Source: Pachysolen tannophilus NRRL Y-2460
Taxonomy: Eukaryota; Ascomycota; Pichiomycetes; Alaninales; Pachysolenaceae
Reading direction: 5' to 3'
DNA: 64,000 bases
Assembly: GCA_001661245.1 (NCBI GenBank)
Contig: KV454014.1
Span: 227,559 to 291,558, forward strand
The position numbers and the translations under genes were made by a program. Each line of letters starts with the position of its first letter. Position 1 is the first letter of the stretch. Shown here piece by piece: positions 1 to 8,994 of this stretch. A model generated the notes under the pieces. That model was given only the letters and a program-made list of their open reading frames with translations, was not told where the DNA came from and did no database searches.

Positions 1-135
1 TTGGTGATTTTAGATTTCAATTCAATTACTAGTAGTCTATACTGAAAAGAACAGAAAATACAGTTCGCTAATGAGAGAAATTAATTTTCCATGATCATTT
101 TGGTTATTATTACCTTCAACTCTACTCATCATTAT

Positions 136-837
136 TCAAAAAAACTCTTCTCTTCTAAAGAAATCGCAATTTATCGAGTCCGTTTGTCCAATAAGTCTTT
201 CCCATTTGCATATGTCGAACTCCTCATAAAAAGTATACTCCATAAAATTACTCATATCAATTTCGCTAGCAAAAATATCTTCCATTCTTCCATTAGAAGA
301 AACACACTCATTTTCAGAGTTGATTTCCTCTTTGCCTTTACCGCCCAATATATTTAGTTCTTTATGCAACCATTCCACAAACGGGGTATTACTTGATTCC
401 TTGTTATACTGTGTTGCATAACGTTTCCATATGGTTTGATTTACGTCGTCCATGGACCAACTTTTAGCCAATATTGCAGATAGTTCAGTTTGCTGCGTGA
501 CATTGTTAATATTTTTGGTATAAAATGACCTGTACGCCATAAATCCGTTCATTTTTTTTTTCATTTTTTTCGCAACTTTACTTTGATGGATCTTGCCCTT
601 TTCCTTAGTGACGTACTTCGAAGCATAAACTTCCAACTTATCTTTTAAATTATCTGGAATTTTAGGAAGAGGGGGAAGTGAACTGAATGAAAAAAAATAT
701 TCCCGTGCCTGATTTTTTGCAGTTTGTTCAGATGCTCTTGATCCTTGTTCTTTATAAAATTTTTGTCTTTGCTTTTTGTTTTGAAATTTAGGTTTATTAA
801 TTCTGAATTGTGTAATACAGCGATTTGGAATTATCAT
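136..837 (-). CDS. MATalpha1: MATalpha1 alpha-box mating-type transcription factor
   Basis: Uninterrupted 233-residue protein. Residues about 95-165 form the alpha-box (MATalpha_HMGbox) domain: a basic run, then NGFMAYRSFY, then a W-containing second helix (LAKSWSMDD) and a third segment ending FVEWLHKELN. In yeasts alpha1 activates alpha-specific genes together with Mcm1 in the nucleus. The N-terminal part is basic, and the C-terminal 60 residues are acidic and poorly conserved. No intron signals are needed. The start is the only ATG that gives the full domain, and it follows a T-rich stretch. It lies downstream of, and on the same strand as, MATalpha2. The left window edge begins only 135 bases after its stop, so the neighbour on that side is unknown. 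The family call is very secure; the assignment as the active rather than a silent copy cannot be made from this window. Confidence 0.93.
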   Translation of the reverse strand: MIIPNRCITQFRINKPKFQNKKQRQKFYKEQGSRASEQTAKNQAREYFFSFSSLPPLPKIPDNLKDKLEVYASKYVTKEKGKIHQSKVAKKMKKKMNGFMAYRSFYTKNINNVTQQTELSAILAKSWSMDDVNQTIWKRYATQYNKESSNTPFVEWLHKELNILGGKGKEEINSENECVSSNGRMEDIFASEIDMSNFMEYTFYEEFDICKWERLIGQTDSINCDFFRREEFF

Positions 838-1357
838 TTTTTTTTAATTTAATTTGTATTATCGTTCAATACACCGAGATGAACCCTACCATGAACAATC
901 AGTGGATAAGATTTGTGTTTTATATGCTTGTAAAGCTTTTATATTTTGCAATTGGTACCGCACCTATATCCTGAAAATTGTACCTTACTGAAAATGAGAT
1001 TTTCACTAACTATTCAATGAACTATATTTCTGTGTCATCCTGATTCCTAAATATCTTATGAGGCTACAGCAAAAGTGTATATCATTTGTAATGTTCAAGG
1101 TATGCCGTAAAACCATTATGCATACATAGTAATGTGGCGCATTTTACATTATGCAAGTGTCTGCAGTAATTTAATGATGTAGTGTTTTACTACTCATCTT
1201 TATTGGATATATTTCAACTAATAACTAAATATTTACTCAATATAAACTCTCAAAAAATTTCAAAACATTTCTCAAAAACGTAGAAATAAAGTATCTGTAC
1301 CAATCACTACTTTCAGACTATATTTAAAAAGATTATGCATCAATCTTTTTTTTTAAG
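838..1357. other. Intergenic, MATalpha2 3' end to MATalpha1 5' end
   Basis: About 520 AT-rich bases between two same-strand genes. It must hold the MATalpha2 terminator and the MATalpha1 promoter. I see no further open reading frame and no clear operator. Confidence 0.5.
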
Positions 1358-2431
1358 TTATTTCAAAAGATATGATAGCTCTTCTGAAATATTTACTACT
1401 TTTTCTTTTCTTCTATTGAAGCTGTTAGAATATTATGCTTTCTATAAATGTTTTGAATTTTTTAAAACTTACCTCTTGTTTGAAATCCTGTTGTGAAAAA
1501 GATTTTTCAGTTAGTACATATAGTTTTTTAAATTTTTCTTGGAAATGCTCACTTACCAGTTTCGAACTTGATTTTTGGTCAACCCTGTTCTTTCAACTAA
1601 TAAAGTCAATGTTTCCTCACTGAGATAAGGACTTTCTATGTTTTCTTCATACCTGTATTATATTATTTTTCGATTAGTAACGTCATTTCCTTTTGCAGTC
1701 GATATTCTGTTGCGTGTTTCTTCAAAATTAAATAAATAGATTACTTACCAAGTTTCTAATATCTGAACTAATGATTTAGGTAATCTACGACCTTTATTAG
1801 GTATCTTATCGCTACCAAATTCATTAATCATATTTTGAGTTATAACGTTAAACACCATTTCTTGTTTAGTGGAGGGCTCAGACTGGATGGAATTTTGATG
1901 TAATTTCTCGAAGTATGATTTTTTAAACCTGTTAGTTTCATTATGAAGTGATTCTTTTTCTTTTATCAATAAAACTATTGCCTTAGCTGATCTATTAATC
2001 TTTGAAAGCATCTTTTGTTCATTTTCGCCAAGTTGCGATTTCCATTTTAATAATCGTAAAATTTCCTGATCAATTTCATTAAATGTTAGTATGTGGCTAT
2101 CATCAATACTCCTCCCGATTCCAGATTTACTTACTTTGGATGCCCGTTGTGCTTCACTATTCATCCTTGCATAGTCGAAGATTCCTGAAGCAAAATATCT
2201 TCTTAAGGCATTGTGAAGAGAAATATTAATGAAGTTAAGTCTAAAACGTTTAGTTATGTTAATTACTTTTTCATAATCAAGCAGCCATCTATACAACATC
2301 CTGAATACTTACGAATTATATAATTCTTCGTTATCTTTTAATAACTTCTGATTTTGATTTTCAGGGGTTTCAACTAACAAAGAAGGAATCGAACACTTGT
2401 CGTATATCCTGTCGTTTCTTTGAGGGGCCAT
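1358..2431 (-). CDS. MATalpha2: MATalpha2 homeodomain protein, five exons
   Basis: Spliced gene predicted as 2431-2313, 2240-1749, 1652-1557, 1487-1473 and 1412-1358 (258 residues). Every donor is GTAAGT. Introns 2 and 3 have TACTAAT or TACTAAC branch points, and introns 1 and 4 have CTAAA or CTAAC variants close to the acceptor. The start is MAPQRNDRIYDK. The C-terminal third is an HD1/TALE-type homeodomain: GRRLPKSLVQILETW, then YEENIESPYLS, then LTKNQVRNWISNKRRKEK. In yeasts alpha2 represses a-specific genes and, with a1, haploid-specific genes. Three introns cut the homeodomain, and exon 4 is only 15 nt, encoding most of ISNKR in the DNA-recognition helix. The joined phases keep one frame to the TAA. 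It is upstream of MATalpha1 on the same strand. The exon structure is my prediction; the homeodomain identity is secure. Confidence 0.9.
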
Positions 2432-5400
2432 TATTACGTTTTACAAAAAAGAAATAGGGGAGAAAACGTCTAAAAGAGATTATAAATTATTCAAGAAAAA
2501 AAAAAAAACAAGAGAATTTGAAAACTTCGAATAATATTCAGTTAAATTAATATAACTATATTGAAAAATCCTCTTTAAAATAGTTTCTTGAAGTTGGCTG
2601 AATATTTGAGCTATTTGGTCAACTCGATCTTAATATGTTTCTAAATCGGTTCACTTTGCGTTTCTAAATCGTCTTGCACGGGTAAGTTTCCATGCTGCAT
2701 TTAATGTGAGGAGATCTAAGAATTCGGAAAGGCGTGTATGAAACGCAAAAGAGAGAGAAACTCTTTTAAACAATATTTATACACGACCTTATGTCAAAAG
2801 CGAGTTAGTATCTTCGCGAAAAATTTTTGCTCCATTTTTTTTTGTCCGACCTCCATCAGTTCTAATTTCCTTCCTAATCAATTCGAGGTGTCTTCTCTGC
2901 TGAGGTTCACTTACCCTGACACTTAATCTTCTGAAACATTTGGTGAATCAAGAACAATGAAAATGCAGCAGATGAATGGTCTTGATAATATTCAGCACAG
3001 TTATCAATTGGTGATTCATTACCAAGTTTTTTTTCAATTCACTACTTCTAAGAAAGAATACCCATATTCAAAGCCATTTTTTTATTATTACTGAATGTCG
3101 TTGTAAAGTAAGTCATCATTCAATGGATATAAATGATATAATATCAATAATAAAATGTTGCTAGCTAGTTTCTTAAATAACTCGCTTAGTAATTCCTTAT
3201 GTAAGGATACGCGTTTTTGAATAAATGCACTACCGTCGTCTTTAACAGATCTTAAATACTGCATGACAAATAAAAGGTTCTCTGCATTATCGTGCATGCA
3301 TATAACACACATACTAAGATTAAAATGCATATTACGTTAAATTTTCTTGCACCGCTCCTGAAGCACCCAAACCCCAAAACAATTTATAACTAGCGAACAC
3401 CGTGCGTAGGTTGAGAGAGTTCATATTGCGAAGCAAAACTCTGGAAAAACTAATTAGTGGCTAAGATAATTCCCAGTATAAAGAAAACGTCATAAGGAAA
3501 TTATACATTTTATAGAGTTGAATAATGCATTCAACGAAATCAAATCCTTTACCGATTGTCTTAGCTATTTTGATGAACAGGGTGAGTTTCACAATTTCAT
3601 CTAAAAAACTATCAAATTGAGTTCGCTATTGAAGAAAATTTTGACTTCATACGTTTACTCTTAGTGTTTAAAGTATTGGATATATAAATCGGTGTTCCTA
3701 TCATTTATTTCTTTCTTAATTCTGTGTTGTTTGAAAGTAAGAGGAATACTTTATTCAGACCATTCTTGGATTAAAATAAATATTAGAGTAATAATAAAAA
3801 AAACTAAACAGAGACGTGAGACTTCTGTCTCAATCTGCGATAAAAAAAAATAAAAAAAAAAAGCTTTAACTAATATAGGATTCCTATATCATATAGTTTG
3901 TTCCCTCAATGGTAATCTGACTTGAAAAAGCACCCGCAAATTGAAACCGCTATCTTTTTAGTATCAACAAAATGAAGAGCATAATCGAAAAGAAGTAGCA
4001 ATTAAAAGTTTAGTGGAGAACATCCTAAATCGCTCCTTCGTTCCTCCTCTTTTCACATATTTATCTTTCAACAATATCAATGAATGGCTTATCTCTTTGA
4101 CTTGTACAGATGAGATAAAGAACAGACTAACGATTTCGCTCAAATAGATTGAGGCAAGAATTTTCAAAACGATGAATGTACCTGACCATTCTGCTGCTAA
4201 TCCAATCATTCATAACTCAACCATACAATGTGTTTTTCTAGAAAACCAACTTTTTAATCGAACCTTCTTCTATGGAAAATCTTTTTTCTTATGACTACAT
4301 CATTAACATTTTAATTTCCGCATTTATAACTATGAAAAGTGATACAGTGATCCTAAATCAACTATTTTTTCTAAACAAGGTAAAAGAAAAAGTCTTTAGC
4401 CTCTTTCAATTTTGATTTATGTGAACAAAGGTGCAAAATGTGTATCCAAATTTTCGTAGTGGTATATATATATAATGGATGCATTATTTCTCTCATATTG
4501 CGATACTTTAATTGTATGAATAATAGAAAAAAGTTATAGGCATGATGTGATGTATTAATTGTGCTTGAATTTGTTTTTAGACTTCAATTGTTGTTGGACA
4601 TTAAAAATAAGGCACGATGATACCTGAACAGCCAAAACTTGATATATCAAGTTCGGTTAAATCTTTAGATTTTTTTGTTTTTTTATTATGCACTATAAAA
4701 AAGTCATCACTGTTAAAAGTTGAATTTTTATATGAAATTATCAAAGTATAGGAGAATTGTATCTCATAAAAAGAATTGTTTTTCAAAATCTTATACTGCA
4801 CTGTCCACAATTAAGTATTAAATATCAAAGAAAATCTATAAATGGCATCTAATTTTTTTGCCGTAAGCGCATACACAACCGATGACTTTGAACATGATGT
4901 TGTTTTGAAAGTTAAAACTAAAAGTCTACGCAAATAGTATTGGATAACAGAAGATTATTGAGAACGATCTATATTCAAGAAAGAAAAATTAATTTTAAGG
5001 TTGTAACCTTTTTCCATTGTTACAAAACAGAGGTGAGGTGCTCACAGTTTTATGGTTGCGAAGTAATTGGAAATAAGAGGAGGATTATCTAGTAGTGAAT
5101 AACTTTTTTGGTCCGAACTAAGGATTGTCGTAAGAAGGGAGTTGTCGCTTTCGGCACCAAAGTTATTGAAAAATAGGTTGATTATCCAGCAAACATCTAA
5201 TACGTTTGGTAATTAAATATAGTGTAAGCTCTCAGAAACATTTGACACTTCGATAGCTCAATGCCTAAGGAAAAAATTTTTTTTGAGAAATTCTCATAAA
5301 AACTAAAGGAAAAGGTAAAAGAAAATACAGACAGACCATATTTTCGAAGATCTTTGATGAAATTACGATTTACAAAATATTACCGTTTGAAAAGATCATG

Positions 5401-6360
5401 AAAATGGTAGAGAAGTTAAATATTTTGTTTTGAATTCAACACTAACAGGTAACTGCAAAATATTTATGCTTAGTATCTGAAAAATTCAAAGAGTCAGAAT
5501 TAGAAAAGAAGCCATAAAAAATTCTGGAGCACGAGAGGAATATTTGTGTTTGACTTTAATGAGATTGAAATTATATATATATTTTTTTATATATTTTAAC
5601 TAGAAAAAAAAAAAGGATAAATAAATTATCGAGAAGATTTTAGTGAGAGAAGAGAAAAGAGAGCAATAGATAATTTTTTTGGTTTTCTATTTGTTACGTT
5701 ATTCAAGAAGTATTAGATAAAGTTAACTAAAAAGGATCAGTGGGATTAGTATTATTAAAAGTAATAGCTGAAACTGAATTTCAGGCGTGAAAGGTTCGTT
5801 ATAGCGGTGCTCAACATCATTATGGCATAGAATGCAACAGAAAATTTGAGAATGGATGAATAGAGGTAATTAAGCATCGCAAACAATTTAGCGAAATAAA
5901 TTCGTTTTTACTATCTACTTTGAATAAATTGTAGTATTGATATATTATATAGAAACTAAGAATTGAAAGCAAATTAATTTTTTTAGACCACAGAAAGCCA
6001 TTAACTTTTTATAAGAATTCAATAATGTACCATAGTTTAATAATTTTTGAAAATGTATCTCGCTTCTTAAATTATCGATTGCATATGTAGAATCTTTTTT
6101 GAGATTGTAGATCTACTATGCAGAAGAAAATGCTTAGTAGTGACTTTACTAGTAAATGACAGTTATGTGACTGTAGTGTCATTAATGTATGTCGTTAGTG
6201 TGCCGAAATCAATTTGACTTGACGTGCGCGAAAAAACAAAGTAGTTCCATGTATATCAAAAAACATATTGGGCATCACAACTGGAGCAGAGTATAGTGTG
6301 CAGAGTTATGGCAAAATCTATTCGAAAGGAATATGACATCGATATAGCAAATAATTGAAA
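2432..6360. other. About 3.9-kb spacer between MATalpha and MATa genes
   Basis: Strongly AT-rich DNA with only short open frames (largest 80-81 codons at 3088-3330 and 3964-4209, both minus strand) and no recognisable domain on either strand. It contains poly-A and poly-T runs and short TA repeats near 4465 and 5573. I looked for a second copy of MAT or SLA2 coding sequence, for CAAX pheromone precursors and for tRNA boxes, and saw none. Its 5' end must contain the MATalpha2 promoter and its 3' end the MATa2 terminator. It may be decayed sequence left by fusion of the two idiomorphs, a recombination or silencing region, or simply unannotatable intergenic DNA. Confidence 0.6.
3088..3330 (-). 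CDS. Hypothetical 80-residue reading frame in MAT spacer
   Basis: ATG-initiated frame whose second half (FIQKRVSLHKELL onwards) reads like a normal soluble helical protein, followed by a hydrophobic ILLLILYHLYP segment. A 30-codon ATG frame (3424-3332, same strand, containing KLFWGLGASGAVQ) ends one base before it begins, in a different frame. The two could be remnants of one gene or exons whose splice signals I cannot find. No family is recognised and there is no conserved neighbour to help. It may well be chance. Confidence 0.2.
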   Translation of the reverse strand: MHFNLSMCVICMHDNAENLLFVMQYLRSVKDDGSAFIQKRVSLHKELLSELFKKLASNILLLILYHLYPLNDDLLYNDIQ

Positions 6361-7285
6361 CTATAGCTCATGATTTGAATCAAGAAAGATATCTTCTGTA
6401 ATGATGTTGCATAGACTGGGATATATCCTAGATTCAAAGTCACTCTTTCTGCCTTTGGTAATGAACCTTCTGCTAGTGTGAAAATAGTGGTCTTTATCTG
6501 ACGACTTCAGCATACATAGTCCTTGTCTCGAAGCCTTTTTCACTCTCGGAGATATATTCAGATTTGATGAAAAGCGCATCCTAGCAAATTTTTTGGGGTT
6601 TCTGCCACTATCTGAGCTAGGAGAAGATAAGGTTTTGTAGGAAGAAGTACAAATGGTCGTGTAATGCACCTTAGTTGAAATGCTTTTGGAAATTTCCTTG
6701 ATGTCAGTCAGTAAATTTGGAGACACGGAGATAATACCCGAGCAATTACCTAATTTGGTACTTCTAAAAACTTCCGACTTTTTCGGTGAAAACATATAGG
6801 TGGGATGGTAAGATTGATGCCAAGCATCTTCGAGAAAAGCTAGATACTGGAAGTACATTTGAAAACATTCCTCACTTCTTCTCCAAATCTTTAAGTAAAC
6901 AAATAGAATGTTAATAATTGGGCCGATAATATTGATTACAATAATTTCTGTCTAAAAACTAAAAACATAAAAAACAAATACTTACAATTGAAGAAACTTT
7001 AGAAATATTGTCTGTAGTAACTTTGTTAAATTCTGATTTGAGGTACTTGCTCAAAATATTTCTCGAAATGATGAATTTATTTCTCGGTCTAGAAATAGAA
7101 CAACCTTTAGTATTAATTCGTGCTCGAGGACTACTCGAATCTATGAAGGAGCATGATTGATACTTTTTTTTTTGGCGACAATTGGTTGAAGCAGCTGGAA
7201 AACTGGTGGAGTCAAACAGATCAGATTCTGTTATATCATCAAATAGCAGCGAAAGCTGGAATTTGGATGAAGCTAAAATTTTCAT
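6361..7285 (-). CDS. MATa2: MATa2 HMG-box protein, two exons
   Basis: Predicted exons are 7285-6986 and 6888-6361 (275 residues), with a 97-nt phase-0 intron (GTAAGT donor, TTAAAG acceptor). Joined, they restore an HMG box at about residues 66-137. It begins RPRNKFIISRNILSKYL, continues SKVSSI-IWRRSEE across the splice, and ends with a YHPTYMFSPKK tail, matching the MATA_HMG layout (RPxNxF, SKxxxxxW, YPxYxxxPxK). Outside Saccharomyces, a2 activates a-specific genes. The C-terminal 135 residues are serine- and lysine-rich without a domain. The frame stays open upstream to a TTG, but 7285 is the first in-frame ATG. It is divergent from MATa1. Domain identity is firm; the exact start and intron are predictions. 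Confidence 0.87.
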
Positions 7286-8029
7286 TTTTACAAAAGAAAA
7301 AATGGCACAAAATTGAACTATCACCAAAGCCCTCAAATACTTAAAAACTTAGTTATTACCGAAATAGCGAAATTGGTCATAATCATATTCAAAAAGGTTC
7401 AAATTCTCTGGGGGTGATATATACATATATATAATAAGACGGATGAATTTGGATTTGAAAGTATCATTGAATACAAAATTATCCAATACTGATTTAAAAC
7501 GACATTATGACATAGTGTATACGTACATAAATAACGTACATAAAGTATAAATAAAAATGAGATATAGCTGCATCCGTAGTTCACATAAGTTTAAGGAGCA
7601 GATAATGCATTTTTTTCGCAGCCTCAAAAACATAAATGAAAAGAAACTAAAATTTAAAACGAGCAAGGAAAACATGGAACAGATCAACTTTTAGAGTAAT
7701 ATTTTTAGCATCCAAAGAAAATAACTGCATCATGGTGCAGTCTGTAGGTACGATAAAGTAGCGACCTCAACAAAAAGAGAAAGTATGTATGATAAATAAG
7801 TATTCGCGATGTCGGATAGGAGATAGGGAGCCAATAAAACGTGACATGCCTAGTGAATAATGTAGTAAATTAAAACACTTACGATTGAATGTTTCATAGA
7901 CCTTAGAAAGAATATAACCATTAATCAAACTTCCGTTAACTTAAATATCATTTTATATAATACTGCGATTTGAAATTTACTTATAGAAGTTGAAATACAA
8001 TTTTTGTCTCCTTGTAAAAAAAAAAAGAA
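7286..8029. promoter_or_regulatory. Divergent MATa2/MATa1 promoter region
   Basis: About 740 AT-rich bases between the divergent starts of MATa2 and MATa1. It holds no supportable gene. One exact copy of the Ste12 pheromone-response core ATGAAACA (minus strand, 7890-7897) lies about 130 bases before MATa1, but an 8-mer is expected by chance at this composition. No convincing a1/alpha2 operator was seen. Confidence 0.4.
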
Positions 8030-8803
8030 ATGGAAGACGATATTATTATTTCTGCAACAAAATCAAACCCTAATTGTTTGAATGAATTAAAAATGGCGTT
8101 TTCGTCTCTTGAAAATTTAGTCGAACAGACTAATGAGTTTAATGGAGGTGAAAGGACCGACAAAGGATCATACCCAGAAAATGAATACGGCTACAATTTG
8201 AAATACAGTAATGCAATTCCAGAAGAGTTAAAAGAGGCATTTGATGAACTTATTCAAATTTTTCAAAAATCTTTAGAAAGGACAGTTAAAGTAAGTATCC
8301 AAATAAGAACCAAAACTTTTGATAGCAGCACCCAACTAACAGATAATCAGGACTCCAATAATATGAATGAATTAAACAATGAAACAAGTTTTCTTGTTTC
8401 TCATTATTCATTATATAAATTATATGAGACAATGTTGAAAGAATCTTTTGATGAGATTATTAAATATTCTCAATCAGAAGACCCAGGTGATAAGTATCCA
8501 GTCATTTACAACTACAACATGAACTCATGTTGTTTTGAATCGGCAACAATTTCAGTTTCTAGCAATGCAACTATTAAAAACAACGTAGCAGCGCACACGC
8601 CTGAGTATGTGCATGTATCGGAGGTAAAGGAAAAAAAAAGGCGCACTTTTATCTCTAAAGAAACAAGGGATTTTCTTGAAACAGCATTTAAATTAAAGAG
8701 ATCACCTAATAGCAGAGAAAGAAAAATAATTGCAGAAAAGTGTGGATTAACTCCACTACAAGTAAGAGTTTGGTTTACAAATAAGAGGATGAGGTCAAAG
8801 TGA
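8030..8803 (+). CDS. MATa1: MATa1 homeodomain protein
   Basis: 257-codon frame whose last 58 residues are an a1-type homeodomain: KRRTFISKETRDFLE, then KCGLTPLQVRVWF and the terminal NKRMRSK, which matches the exact end of Saccharomyces a1. In diploids a1 pairs with alpha2 to repress haploid-specific genes. The 200-residue N-terminal part is longer than in S. cerevisiae (126 residues in total) and acidic/polar. MATa1 usually has introns. Here the reading frame is open throughout, but 8291-8350 looks like a 60-nt in-frame intron, so the protein may be 237 residues. The homeodomain itself shows no intron and no disabling change. It is followed, after 191 bases, by the convergent 3' end of SLA2. 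Confidence 0.93.
   Translation: MEDDIIISATKSNPNCLNELKMAFSSLENLVEQTNEFNGGERTDKGSYPENEYGYNLKYSNAIPEELKEAFDELIQIFQKSLERTVKVSIQIRTKTFDSSTQLTDNQDSNNMNELNNETSFLVSHYSLYKLYETMLKESFDEIIKYSQSEDPGDKYPVIYNYNMNSCCFESATISVSSNATIKNNVAAHTPEYVHVSEVKEKKRRTFISKETRDFLETAFKLKRSPNSRERKIIAEKCGLTPLQVRVWFTNKRMRSK
8291..8350 (+). other. Candidate 60-nt in-frame intron in MATa1
   Basis: Donor GTAAGTATC, branch-like CAACTAAC and acceptor ATAATCAG lie exactly 60 nt apart in phase 0 and contain no stop. The short branch-to-acceptor distance mirrors intron 4 of MATalpha2 (CTAACAG, then CAATAG), which supports genuine splicing. The retained and spliced forms would differ by 20 residues outside the homeodomain. Confidence 0.5.
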
Positions 8804-8994
8804 AGGAAATAAAATAAAATGTCTTACACGCCGAAAGTAACTTTTTAATGGTTGTAGCTTGACTCCACTAGCGACTATATATATATAGGTAGTAATCAAA
8901 CAATAAAAACAATTTTACTTGAAAACTCGTTCTTTTTTTTTTTCTTTTTTGATTTTAAATTCAAGGAAGCATAGTTTAGTAACATTACATGAGG

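Noticed and set aside
2738-2926. 62-codon plus-strand frame after MATalpha2
   Set aside because: No CAAX end, signal sequence or domain; considered as a pheromone precursor and not supported.
3964-4209. 81-codon minus-strand frame in the MAT spacer
   Set aside because: No domain, no splice signals and composition like the surrounding AT-rich DNA; probably chance.
4540-4570. TGATGTA-like sequence as an a1/alpha2 operator
   Set aside because: Only one half-site fits; the second half and spacing do not match the consensus.
7890-7897. ATGAAACA as a functional pheromone-response element for MATa1
   Set aside because: A single 8-base match is expected by chance at this base composition, and no second element is adjacent.
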